Shown one piece after another: positions 50,880 to 58,899 of a DNA stretch of 64,000 nucleotides (position 1 is its first letter; each line of letters starts with the position of its first letter). The notes under the pieces are model-generated. The model was not told the origin of the DNA. It saw nothing but the letters and a program-made list of their open reading frames with translations, and searched no databases. A program made the position numbers and the translations under genes. The DNA lies in contig JAUILI010000005.1 of NCBI GenBank assembly GCA_030433075.1, positions 1-64,000 on the forward strand. Reading direction: 5' to 3'. Source of the DNA: Gammaproteobacteria bacterium (lineage in GTDB: Bacteria; Pseudomonadota; Gammaproteobacteria; Pseudomonadales; Azotimanducaceae).

Positions 50880-50916
50880 CGAGCCATAACCATAAGAAGA
50901 CGCCCGGGGGAAAACC

Positions 50917-52167
50917 ATGAGCCAAGCCGCGCCACTCAGCGAAGCAATACTGTTAGATCCGCAGCAGTGTCCCCTGGAGGCCATTGACGTCTCCCACGGC
51001 TCACTCTTTGAGAATGAACGCTGGGCGCCCTTTTTCGCCCGGCTCCGCGCCGAAGACCCGGTCCACTTCACGGCCGATAGCGCCTTCGGACCCTACTGGT
51101 CCATTACGCGCTTTGAGGACATCAAGGCCGTGGACATGAACCACCAAGCCTTTTCCTCGGACCCGGTGATCGTCATCGGCGATCCCCCGCCGGACTTCAC
51201 CCTGCCCCAGTTCATCGCCATGGATCAGCCGCGCCATGATCACCAGCGCAAAGCGGTGCAGCCGGCGGTGGCGCCCCGGCAACTTGCGAACCTCGAGCCC
51301 CTGATTCGCCAGCGGGTCTGCACGATTCTCGACGGCCTGCCCGTGGGGGAGCGCTTCGACTGGGTGCCCGCCGTTTCCATGGAGCTGACGACGCAGATGC
51401 TGGCCACACTCTTCGATTTTCCCTTCGAGGATCGGCACCTCCTGCCCTTCTGGTCCGATGCCGCCACCTCCAGCCCGGAGCTCGTAGGGGCTTCAAACAT
51501 GACCGACGAGGAGCGCAAACGCATTCTCATGGAGTGCCTCGAGTACTTCCAAAAGCTGTGGAATGACCGGCAGGGGGGCAACAACCTCGACTTCATCTCC
51601 ATGATGGCCAATAGCCCGGCCTTCGCGAACATGCCGCCCCTGGAGTACCTCGGCAACCTCATCCTGCTCATCGTCGGCGGCAACGACACGACGCGGAATT
51701 CCATCTCCGGCGGCGTGTACGCCTTGAACCAATGGCCCGAGGAATACGAGAAGCTGCGCCAAGATCCGAGCCTCATCCCAAACATGGTGGCGGAAGTGAT
51801 TCGCTGGCAGACGCCCCTGGCCCACATGCGCCGCAATTGCGTGGCCGACACGCAGGTAGGCGACAAGCTGATCCGCGCCGGCGACAAGGTAGTGATGTGG
51901 TATGTCTCCGGAAACCGAGATGAATCGCAATTCGAGGACGCCGACCGGCTCCTCATCGATCGGCCCAACGCTCGGAGCCACGTGTCCTTTGGCTACGGGA
52001 TTCATCGCTGCATGGGGAATCGCCTTGGGGAAATGCAGCTGCGCATTCTCTGGGAGGAGCTCCTGGCGCGCTTCCACCGCGTTGAAGTGGTGGAGGAACC
52101 CACGCGCATTTGCTCAAACTTCGTGAAGGGCTATGCCTCCATGCCCGTCGTCCTTCACCCGCACTGA
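50917..52167 (+). CDS. Cytochrome P450, CYP153-like alkane hydroxylase type
   Basis: The 416-residue soluble P450 has the I-helix motif VGGNDTTRNSISGG, ExxR in EVIRW, WQTPLAHMRR, SGNRDE and the heme loop FGYGIHRCMGN with ligand Cys365. These match CYP153 enzymes, which hydroxylate alkanes and fatty acids at the terminal carbon using ferredoxin. No ferredoxin or ferredoxin reductase gene is in the window, so the electron partners must be elsewhere. A GST gene follows after 7 bases. CYP153 assignment is by motif resemblance. Confidence 0.88.
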   Translation: MSQAAPLSEAILLDPQQCPLEAIDVSHGSLFENERWAPFFARLRAEDPVHFTADSAFGPYWSITRFEDIKAVDMNHQAFSSDPVIVIGDPPPDFTLPQFIAMDQPRHDHQRKAVQPAVAPRQLANLEPLIRQRVCTILDGLPVGERFDWVPAVSMELTTQMLATLFDFPFEDRHLLPFWSDAATSSPELVGASNMTDEERKRILMECLEYFQKLWNDRQGGNNLDFISMMANSPAFANMPPLEYLGNLILLIVGGNDTTRNSISGGVYALNQWPEEYEKLRQDPSLIPNMVAEVIRWQTPLAHMRRNCVADTQVGDKLIRAGDKVVMWYVSGNRDESQFEDADRLLIDRPNARSHVSFGYGIHRCMGNRLGEMQLRILWEELLARFHRVEVVEEPTRICSNFVKGYASMPVVLHPH

Positions 52168-52174
52168 GACGACC

Positions 52175-52798
52175 ATGAAGCTTTATACCTTCAGCGGCGC
52201 GCCGAACCCTCGGCGCGTCACCCTCTTCGCCGCAGAAAAGGGGATCGACCTTACCCTCGTAGAGGTGGATCTTCGCGGCGGGGAAACGCGGAGCGCCGCC
52301 TTTCGGGCGAAGAATCCCAGCGGCAAGATCCCCGTGCTCGAGCTTGAAGACGGCACCTGCCTGGCGGAAAGCGTTGCCATCTGCCGCTATCTTGAAGCGC
52401 TGGTCCCGGAGCCGAATCTGTTTGGGACCACACCTCTCGAAACGGCGCAGATTGAAGCCGTTCACCGCCAGCTGGAGCTGGAGCTATTCGCCCATATCGG
52501 CGCGGCCTGGGTGAACGGGCCCATCGTTGCGGCCGCGGGACTCGTCAAACCCATCGAGGCCCAGCGTGCCCGGGGGGAAGCCCTAGCCCACCAGTTCTAC
52601 GACCGCCTCGAAAGCACCCTCTCCCAGCAGCCCTATATGGCCGGAGAACGCTTCACCGTGGCGGACATCTCCGCCCTCTGCCTGATCGATTTTGCCTCAG
52701 CCCGGGTCAAGCTCGCGCCAAAGCCGGAGCTCACGGCCATCGCCGCCTGGCATGAGCGGGTCGCCGCCCGACCGAGCGTTCAAGCGGAAAAGGGCTAG
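52175..52798 (+). CDS. Glutathione S-transferase family protein
   Basis: The 207-residue protein starts KLYTFSGAPNPRRVTLFAAEKGIDLTLVEVDLRGGE, with the thioredoxin-like N-terminal domain and Ser/Pro near the active site; NPSGKIPVLELEDGTCLAESVAICRYLE binds glutathione. The C-terminal helical domain has YMAGERFTVADISALCL. It would conjugate or isomerise electrophilic products with glutathione. It lies seven bases downstream of the P450 gene, so the pair may oxidise and then detoxify a lipophilic substrate. It shares a CTAG with the convergent fusion gene. Confidence 0.9.
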   Translation: MKLYTFSGAPNPRRVTLFAAEKGIDLTLVEVDLRGGETRSAAFRAKNPSGKIPVLELEDGTCLAESVAICRYLEALVPEPNLFGTTPLETAQIEAVHRQLELELFAHIGAAWVNGPIVAAAGLVKPIEAQRARGEALAHQFYDRLESTLSQQPYMAGERFTVADISALCLIDFASARVKLAPKPELTAIAAWHERVAARPSVQAEKG

Positions 52799-54363
52799 CG
52801 CACCGGCTCATCGAGGTAGGTGTTCGGCAGGGGCTCGTCATCGAGGGTGAAGTGCCACCACTCGGCGTAGTAGGGACGAAAGCCTGCCGCCTCCATGAAG
52901 CCCTTCAGAAGCTGCCGATTCGCCTTCGCGACCGGACTCACGGAGGGGTTGTCGGTGTGGGAGCGCTCGTCGAAGAAATCCCAGGGCGTTCCCATAACCA
53001 AAGGCTCCCCGGTGGCACCATCGACCAAGGTGAGATCCACCGTGCTGGCGCGGGAGTGGCCTGAGCGGTCGGCGATGTAGCCTTGCTCGATGAGCGTGCG
53101 ACGCTCCACCTTGGGATAGTAGGTCGCCTTCGTGGGTTCGGGTTCGCTGCTGCCCACCCAGGCCACAAAATCATCCACGGCGCGCTGGGGCCGATAGCAG
53201 TCATACATCAGAAGCCCCAGCCCCTCCCCCTTGGCCAGGGCCTGGGCTTTCGCTAGGGCTTCCGCGGCCGGGGCCGTTAGAAGGCAGCGCGGCGCCTCAT
53301 AGCCGGTCACGGGACGCCCGAGGAAATTCTCGCTGCCGGCGTAACGCAGGTGCGTGCGCAGCCCCGGCACCAGCTCCGCCGCGTCCACTAGGACCACGGG
53401 ATCAGAAAAGGCCTCTAATGCGCAGGGACCGGGCGCCGAGATCGGATTGCAGCGCGCAACGGAGGGAAGGCGAACCACGTACTCACTGTCGAAGCGGGTG
53501 GAGGGGACGTAGTAGTCCGTGCTGATCGCCTGAGCACCACTGGCAAAGGCGGCTTCCCGACGTCGGGTATCGTTACGCCGAGCTTCCTGCGTATCCGCAT
53601 CGGCCCGGGTCCGCACCAGATAACCTTGGGCGACCAGGCGGCGGATACGATCACCCTCCGCGAGGGGATCGTTGATCACCAAGATCGCGGCTCGGGGATC
53701 TGATTCGGGCAGGTGCATAAAGAGGGGACGAGGCTCCCCCGTATCGTAAAGGTCCCGCTTGGGCGCCCCTTCATCGAGAAGCAGCAACACCTGACCGCGA
53801 CTTTCCGCCACCGTTGGCCAGGCGCCCGGGCCGACCACCCCGGGGCGAAGCAGCCGATCCCCAAGGCCGGCCTCCAGCACCGCATCGAGGGCCTCAAAGG
53901 CCGCGCTGTCGAAGGGCGTTGGGGTGGGCAGGCGAGGGATGGGCTGATCCTTTGCGTTGAACATGATCAGCAGCGGAAAATGATCCCGGTGCGTATCACT
54001 CCACGCCCGGATCTGAGCAAGGCACTCGCGCAGGGGCGAGCAATGGCTGTTCATGTCCATGAGCTGCACGTGGCCCACGGGAAAGGTGCCGGACGCGGGA
54101 TCATAGAAAACATCGAGCTCGAGCACACGCAGGCCCAGATCGAGCTGCGCCGCCAGCGAGAGATGTTCGTAGTCGAGGGCCTTCGCCGCGTCTTCGTTCA
54201 ACCAGCCGAGCACCGTTGCCCAGCCCCAGCTTTGGGCCTGCTTGTAGCTGTTGTGAGAACCCACGAACTGCAGCTGATTGAGGCGGAGCTCTGACTCGGC
54301 CATCGCGACCGACGCCGCGAGTGCAAGGACAAGGGCGGCCAGCAGCCCCGAGCGCCCTACCAC
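52795..54363 (-). CDS. Fusion of Ca2+-dependent PI-PLC-like domain and VanX/DdpX D-Ala-D-Ala dipeptidase
   Basis: The 522-residue exported protein (signal peptide about 1-22) has an N-terminal PI-PLC-C1-like domain (about 27-290) with FVGSHNSYK (His37), LDLGLRVLELDVFYDP and GHVQLMD, like PF16670. From about 328 it is a D-alanyl-D-alanine dipeptidase: RYAGSENFLGRPVTGY, YDCYRPQRAV, zinc ligands His436 and Asp443, catalytic Glu501 and ligand His504 in EWWH, with the same spacing as VanX. Both active sites look intact. It starts with GTG at 54363, overlapping the upstream GST by 7 bases. Periplasmic hydrolysis of a phospholipid and of a peptidoglycan dipeptide by one protein is inferred. Confidence 0.85.
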   Translation of the reverse strand: MVGRSGLLAALVLALAASVAMAESELRLNQLQFVGSHNSYKQAQSWGWATVLGWLNEDAAKALDYEHLSLAAQLDLGLRVLELDVFYDPASGTFPVGHVQLMDMNSHCSPLRECLAQIRAWSDTHRDHFPLLIMFNAKDQPIPRLPTPTPFDSAAFEALDAVLEAGLGDRLLRPGVVGPGAWPTVAESRGQVLLLLDEGAPKRDLYDTGEPRPLFMHLPESDPRAAILVINDPLAEGDRIRRLVAQGYLVRTRADADTQEARRNDTRRREAAFASGAQAISTDYYVPSTRFDSEYVVRLPSVARCNPISAPGPCALEAFSDPVVLVDAAELVPGLRTHLRYAGSENFLGRPVTGYEAPRCLLTAPAAEALAKAQALAKGEGLGLLMYDCYRPQRAVDDFVAWVGSSEPEPTKATYYPKVERRTLIEQGYIADRSGHSRASTVDLTLVDGATGEPLVMGTPWDFFDERSHTDNPSVSPVAKANRQLLKGFMEAAGFRPYYAEWWHFTLDDEPLPNTYLDEPVR

Positions 54364-54989
54364 CGCAGCACGGCCTGGCTTGCGGGCCGGGCCCGAAAGG
54401 CCTCATCCCAAGCGCGCAGCGCGGGACGATCCCCAAGCACATCAGCCTCCACAAAGCGCACAAACTGCAGGGAGGCCGCCAGCGTGAAGTCGGCGAGCGC
54501 AAGCGTCTCCCCGGTCAGCCAGGGCCCGGCGGCGGTCAGCCCCGCCTCGAGGTAGTCGAGAGGAGCCTGCATGGCCGCGAGGCACTTCTCCGCCTGCTCC
54601 GGATTCTTCGGATAGCCCAGCGGCGAATTCACTGCGTGGCCAAAGGCCCCCATGGCGCCGGCGAGGCGCACATCAACGATACGCTCCACATCCCGGGCAT
54701 GAGCCCGCGCCTCCGCCGTAGTCGCCTGAAAGTTGCCCTCCGGGTAGGCATCCTCAAGGTACTCAAGGATCGCCAGGGACTCTTTGATAAAGGTCCCGTC
54801 ATCGAGCTCGAGCGTGGGCACGGTGCCAAAGGGGTTCCGCGCGAGGTGCTCCGGTTCCTTATGTCGACCCTTCACCGTGTTCACCACGATTTGCTCCACG
54901 GGCAAGGGGTTCCCGGCCAGCTCTCGCTCCTTTAGATAGAGCATAATTTTCGTCGGGTTGGGCGCCAGGGGCACCATGTAAAGTTTCAT
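54357..54989 (-). CDS. Glutathione S-transferase family protein
   Basis: The 210-residue GST begins KLYMVPLAPNPTKIMLYLKERELAG and has NPFGTVPTLELDDGTFIKESLAILEYLEDAYP in the thioredoxin-like domain and LTGETLALADFTLAASLQFVRF in the helical domain. It is distinct in sequence from the GST at 52175 (starts AP-NPTK versus GAPNPRR). It lies in a leftward operon: LLM oxidoreductase (ATGA overlap), this GST, then the PI-PLC::VanX fusion (7-base overlap). Its role there is unknown. Confidence 0.9.
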   Translation of the reverse strand: MKLYMVPLAPNPTKIMLYLKERELAGNPLPVEQIVVNTVKGRHKEPEHLARNPFGTVPTLELDDGTFIKESLAILEYLEDAYPEGNFQATTAEARAHARDVERIVDVRLAGAMGAFGHAVNSPLGYPKNPEQAEKCLAAMQAPLDYLEAGLTAAGPWLTGETLALADFTLAASLQFVRFVEADVLGDRPALRAWDEAFRARPASQAVLRW

Positions 54990-56026
54990 GCGTCGTCCTT
55001 AAGCAGATCCATGAATCGTTCGAGGGCCTCAAAGCGGGCCGGACCCAGGGGGCCAGCGCCATCAAGCCCAAGCTTCAAGGTGGTCACGCCCGCGGCTTCG
55101 TAGGCCTTGATGCGCGCCTTCACCTGCGCATCGGAGCCGAGCAGCTGGAAACCCGTGATCATCTCGTCGGGCACCAGCGCCGCAGCGCCCTTGCGATCTC
55201 CTGCAAGCCAGCGGGCCTGAATCTCCCGGGCGACGGCTTCAAAGCCCGCGCGGTGAAAGGCCTCGCCGTAGAAGTTCGTGTCCCCCGAGCCCATGGCGCC
55301 GAGGGTGAAGGCCACCCCGGGGCGGCGCTCCACCAGGAGCGCCTCGAGATCATCGCCGAAGCTCACCCGGGCCGATACGCAGCGATCCAGCGTCCCCAGA
55401 TCCCGTCCCGCCTCCCGGGCCCCAGCCTGAAGGTGCTCGAAATGGGCCTCGGGATAATCGGGGGAGAAGGAGGTCCCCAGCCATCCCTCCGCCGCGGCGC
55501 CCGTGTAGGCCAGAGCCTTCGGACCCAGGGTGGCGAGATAAATCGGGATAGAAGCCGGTGCATGATCAATGCGCAGCGCCTTGCCCTGCCCTCCGGGGCG
55601 CGGAAGAGTGAGCGTCTTCCCTTCGTAGACCACCTTCTCCCCGGCAAAAATCAGGCGGCAGACCTCAACCGTTTCCCGAAGGCGCGTTAAGGCCGGATTA
55701 AAGGGCACGCCATGAAGTCCCTCCACGACCTGTGGCCCACTGGCACCCAGGCCAAGGATGAAGCGCCCGCCGGTGAGATCGTGAAGGGTCAGCGCGGTCA
55801 TGGCGGTCATGGCTGGCGTGCGCGCGGTGACCTGCATGATGCCCGTGCCCAGCTGAATACGTTCCGTGTGCGCCGCCAGATAGGCGAGCGGCGTAACCGC
55901 ATCGCTCCACCAAGCCTCCGCGGCAAAGGCCGTCGAGACGCCCAAGCGCTCCGCGAGAATGACCCAGTCCCGGAGCAGGGCAAGCTGCCCCGCTTCCACC
56001 CGCGGTATCTCGATGGCTACGCGCAT
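54986..56026 (-). CDS. Luciferase-like (LLM class) flavin/F420-dependent oxidoreductase
   Basis: The 346-residue TIM-barrel protein has RVAIEIPRVEAGQLALLRDWVILAERLG at the start, LGTGIMQVTARTPAMTAMTALTLHDLTGGRFILGLGASGPQVVEGLHG and IYLATLGPKALAYTGAAAEGWL. The family uses FMN or F420 for hydride transfer or monooxygenation; F420 is not general in gammaproteobacteria, so FMN is more likely here. It overlaps the GST start by ATGA, and the small YdhR-like gene is 17 bases upstream. Confidence 0.87.
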   Translation of the reverse strand: MRVAIEIPRVEAGQLALLRDWVILAERLGVSTAFAAEAWWSDAVTPLAYLAAHTERIQLGTGIMQVTARTPAMTAMTALTLHDLTGGRFILGLGASGPQVVEGLHGVPFNPALTRLRETVEVCRLIFAGEKVVYEGKTLTLPRPGGQGKALRIDHAPASIPIYLATLGPKALAYTGAAAEGWLGTSFSPDYPEAHFEHLQAGAREAGRDLGTLDRCVSARVSFGDDLEALLVERRPGVAFTLGAMGSGDTNFYGEAFHRAGFEAVAREIQARWLAGDRKGAAALVPDEMITGFQLLGSDAQVKARIKAYEAAGVTTLKLGLDGAGPLGPARFEALERFMDLLKDDA

Positions 56027-56043
56027 GCCCTGTCTCCCTAGGC

Positions 56044-56349
56044 CTAGCGCTCGATGCGCACTTCCCCGGCCACGTTATCGACGATCACGTGCGAGTCGAA
56101 ATAGGTGAGCGTGGGGCGAACGCCGAAGCGACTTTCCATCATGGGCCACCAATCGTCGTTGAACCACGCTTCCGCCTTCTCCCGGGACTCCCAGAGATAG
56201 ACCCCGCCACCGCCCTCATCGCCGTTGAGGTAGTACTTCATCAACAGCCCGTCGAGCCCAAGGTAGGTCGGCGTAGACGCCTTACCACCGCTAATGGCGG
56301 CGTCCACGTCTCGCTTTTCCCCCGGGATTTGTACCAGCGTAATCACCAT
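56044..56349 (-). CDS. YdhR-like small monooxygenase or dimeric alpha/beta-barrel protein
   Basis: The 101-residue protein has a ferredoxin-like start (MVITLVQIPG), a middle GLLMKYYLNGDEGGGGVYLWESREKAEAWF that resembles YdhR/ABM proteins, and a strand-rich end (THLTYFDSHVIVDN). These bind small hydrophobic ligands or act as cofactor-free monooxygenases. It precedes the LLM oxidoreductase on the same strand, 17 bases away, and may work with it. Confidence 0.75.
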   Translation of the reverse strand: MVITLVQIPGEKRDVDAAISGGKASTPTYLGLDGLLMKYYLNGDEGGGGVYLWESREKAEAWFNDDWWPMMESRFGVRPTLTYFDSHVIVDNVAGEVRIER

Positions 56350-56373
56350 TGCCTTGCCCTCCTGAAGGCCGAC

Positions 56374-57612
56374 CTAGTCGGCCAAAAATTCGCCCAGGGC
56401 GTTGAAGAAGGCCAGGCTCTCCTGCGCCTTCTCTGCCACCCAGGCCTCCTCCCAATAGCTGAGTTTGACGATCACCAGGTCATGCCGAGGCATCACGTAA
56501 ATGTACTGGCCAAAGACCCCCTCAGCGCTAAAGTCCCCTCGGGGATAGAGCCACCACTGATGCTGATAGCCCACCGGGATCCCACCGTCCTCAATCGCGC
56601 CCACCTGCAGAAAGGGCTTCGCGGGATCAGCCTTTGTGGCCTCATCCACCCAGGCCTCGGAGTGGATCTGACGCCCATCGGCCACACCGCCGTTCAGCAT
56701 CATTTGCCCAAAGCGTCCAAAGTCCCGGAGCGTCATAAGGTAGCCGCCCCCGGCTAGGGCTTCCCGGTCCTCCCCGGCGCTATCCATGGTCATGAGCAAA
56801 TCCGATTCCATGCCTAAAGGTTCCCAGAGGGCCTCCCCAAGAAACTCGGCGAAGCGCTGCCCCGTCGCCCCCTCCAGCACCGACCCCAGCACCTGCGTAT
56901 CGAAGGTGTTGTAGTTGAAAATCGTCCCCGGGGGTGCCGCACGATCGAGCATGGCCGCAAAGTCTGAGAAGCGAAGCGCCTCGGTGAACCAGGTTTGATA
57001 GATCCCCTCAGCAAAAAGGTTAGGCTCATCAGAGTGGATGTCGTAGTCCTCGTTCATGTAAACGCCGGAAGACATCTGCATCAGGTCTCGCACGGAAGCC
57101 CCGTCATAGCCCGTGCCCTTCAGCTTCGGCACGTAGGTGGTGACGGGAACATCGAGGGACGGAAGGGCGCCCTCGGCCAGCGCCAGGCCCAGCAGGGAGG
57201 ATGTCAGGGATTTTCCCACGGAAAAGGAAACGAAATGACTTTGCTCATTCGCGCCATTTCGATAGATCTCTTGAACAATCTTGCCGTTCTTTAGGACCAG
57301 CAGCGCATTGGTGCGATTGTGCTCAAGGAAATGAGCGAGGTCGTGAGAGACGCCCTCGAATTCATAGCGAAGGGCCGAGAGATCTACCGGAGCACGCTCA
57401 AGCACCCAAGGCTTCGGCCCCGCCGCGACGCGCTCCGTGTGGAACAGGGTGTGGAAGTTCCGGAAGGTCACCGCCGCACCGACCCCGTTCTCGAAGGAGG
57501 CGACCCGCGCCTCCAAGAGCCCATCGTCCACTTCCGCGCGGACTGGTCCCAACGCGACTAAAGCCGCGAACGCGAGGGCAAGACGCCCCCCGAGGTAGCG
57601 CTTCTGCATCAT
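56374..57612 (-). CDS. Exported serine hydrolase, class C beta-lactamase-like
   Basis: The 412-residue protein has a signal peptide (about 1-26) and the serine hydrolase motifs S131-V-G-K134, Y234-N-T in FNYNTFD, and GVFGQYIYV. It resembles 6-aminohexanoate-dimer hydrolase and EstB-type esterases rather than true beta-lactamases. It probably hydrolyses an ester or amide in the periplasm. It may be co-transcribed with the YdhR-like gene, which starts 24 bases after it. MMQKRY or MQKRY are equally good starts. Confidence 0.88.
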   Translation of the reverse strand: MMQKRYLGGRLALAFAALVALGPVRAEVDDGLLEARVASFENGVGAAVTFRNFHTLFHTERVAAGPKPWVLERAPVDLSALRYEFEGVSHDLAHFLEHNRTNALLVLKNGKIVQEIYRNGANEQSHFVSFSVGKSLTSSLLGLALAEGALPSLDVPVTTYVPKLKGTGYDGASVRDLMQMSSGVYMNEDYDIHSDEPNLFAEGIYQTWFTEALRFSDFAAMLDRAAPPGTIFNYNTFDTQVLGSVLEGATGQRFAEFLGEALWEPLGMESDLLMTMDSAGEDREALAGGGYLMTLRDFGRFGQMMLNGGVADGRQIHSEAWVDEATKADPAKPFLQVGAIEDGGIPVGYQHQWWLYPRGDFSAEGVFGQYIYVMPRHDLVIVKLSYWEEAWVAEKAQESLAFFNALGEFLAD

Positions 57613-57669
57613 TCTCTCCCCTTTCCCTTTTAGCCGATTGTCTTCCGGACCTCGGCCAAAAACCAGGGG

Positions 57670-58692
57670 CTAGGAAATGGCCACGCCGTCCATCACAGCA
57701 AGACGCCCAATCAGCTCCTCCACCCGCGTGCTATAGCCCCATTCATTGTCGTACCAGCTAATCACCTTCACCATGCGCTTTTGCATCACCTGGGTGAGGT
57801 CCGCATCAAAGATGCTGGAGTGGCTATTGCCGATGATGTCCGAGCTGACGATGGGCTCATCGCAGTAGGCCAGAATGTGCTTCATGGGGCCCTCCGCGGC
57901 CGCACGCATGGCCGCGTTAATCTCCTCCACGTCCGTATCCCGCTCCACCTCCACGGTCAGATCCACCACGCTGCCGTCGGGGACGGGAACGCGCATGGCG
58001 AGGCCATCCAGCCGCCCCGCAAGCGCAGGAAGCACCTGCCCGATGGCCTTAGCGGCCCCCGTGGAGCTCGGAACGATGTTGGACGCCGCATTGCGGGAGC
58101 GGCGCTTGTCGCTGTGGGGGGCATCGATGAGGCGTTGATCCGAGGTATAGGCGTGCACCGTATTGAGAAGGCCCCGCTTGATGCCCACCGTTTCGTGAAG
58201 CACCTTCGCAAGCGGCGCGGCGCAGTTGGTGGTGCAGCTGGCGTTGGAAATGATCCGCGCCTCCGGGGTTACCACATGGTCGTTCACGCCCATGACTAGG
58301 GTCGCTTCCAGGGGGTCCTTGCAGGGCACGGTAAGCACTACGCGCTTGGCTCCCGCTTCCAGGTGCTGCTCAAGCGCGGTGAGGGATCGGAAAACCCCCG
58401 AGCTCTCCACCACGTAGTCCACCCCGAGGGCTTTCCAAGGCAGGCGCGCCGGGTCCCGCTCCTGGAGCACTGGGAACTGGTCCCCGGCGATGGTGATGCT
58501 TTCGCCCTCGACGGAGACCTCACCCGGGAACACCCCATGGATCGTGTCGTACTTAAAGGCATAGGCGAGCTGATCGGCGCTAGCCAGATCGTTCACGGCC
58601 ACCACGTCAAAGTGATCTCGTAGCTTGGCAATGCGGAGGATCGTTCGGCCGATGCGGCCGAATCCGTTAATGGCAATTCTGGGCTTTCCCAT
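57670..58692 (-). CDS. gap: Type I glyceraldehyde-3-phosphate dehydrogenase
   Basis: The 340-residue glycolytic enzyme has the NAD motif INGFGRIGR (8-16), Asp35 in AVNDLA (NAD rather than NADP), catalytic Cys153 in SNASCTTNC, SSTGAAKAIGQVLP and WYDNEWGYS. The start at 58692 is behind GGGAGG; upstream open codons are excluded. It is divergent from a TonB-dependent receptor, and a leftward promoter TTGAAT-N18-CATTCT overlaps the 20-bp palindrome at 58784-58803, so it may be controlled by a LacI-type repressor. Whether it is the main glycolytic GAPDH is unknown. Confidence 0.94.
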   Translation of the reverse strand: MGKPRIAINGFGRIGRTILRIAKLRDHFDVVAVNDLASADQLAYAFKYDTIHGVFPGEVSVEGESITIAGDQFPVLQERDPARLPWKALGVDYVVESSGVFRSLTALEQHLEAGAKRVVLTVPCKDPLEATLVMGVNDHVVTPEARIISNASCTTNCAAPLAKVLHETVGIKRGLLNTVHAYTSDQRLIDAPHSDKRRSRNAASNIVPSSTGAAKAIGQVLPALAGRLDGLAMRVPVPDGSVVDLTVEVERDTDVEEINAAMRAAAEGPMKHILAYCDEPIVSSDIIGNSHSSIFDADLTQVMQKRMVKVISWYDNEWGYSTRVEELIGRLAVMDGVAIS

Positions 58693-58783
58693 GGCGACGC
58701 CTCCCAAGCGGCTCTGAGGTATTCCTTGGACTGAGGACGCTCCCTTCCGTTCCCCTCCTCCCATCATTGCCGATCCTTCCCTA

Positions 58784-58803
58784 GAATGACAGCGCTGTCA
58801 TTC
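58784..58803. promoter_or_regulatory. Perfect 20-bp palindrome, LacI-type operator candidate
   Basis: GAATGACAGCGCTGTCATTC is a perfect 20-bp palindrome with a central GC step. LacI-family operators are even palindromes with a central CG or GC, and the TGACAGCGCTGTCA form is known for sugar-utilisation regulators such as NagR in Shewanella. It overlaps the likely -10 of gap and lies about 100 bases before the TonB receptor gene. Confidence 0.6.
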
Positions 58804-58899
58804 GTAATTCAAGAATCTGTCACGCAAGCATCTTCGAAGCGTCATAAACCCCCGGCTTAATCGCGCCCGCTGATTTTCACTCTCCAGGGGACGCCTCCT

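Noticed and set aside
50738-50916. Possible mobile-element scar at the toxin-antitoxin locus
   Set aside because: No inverted terminal repeats, target-site duplication or transposase remnant could be found.
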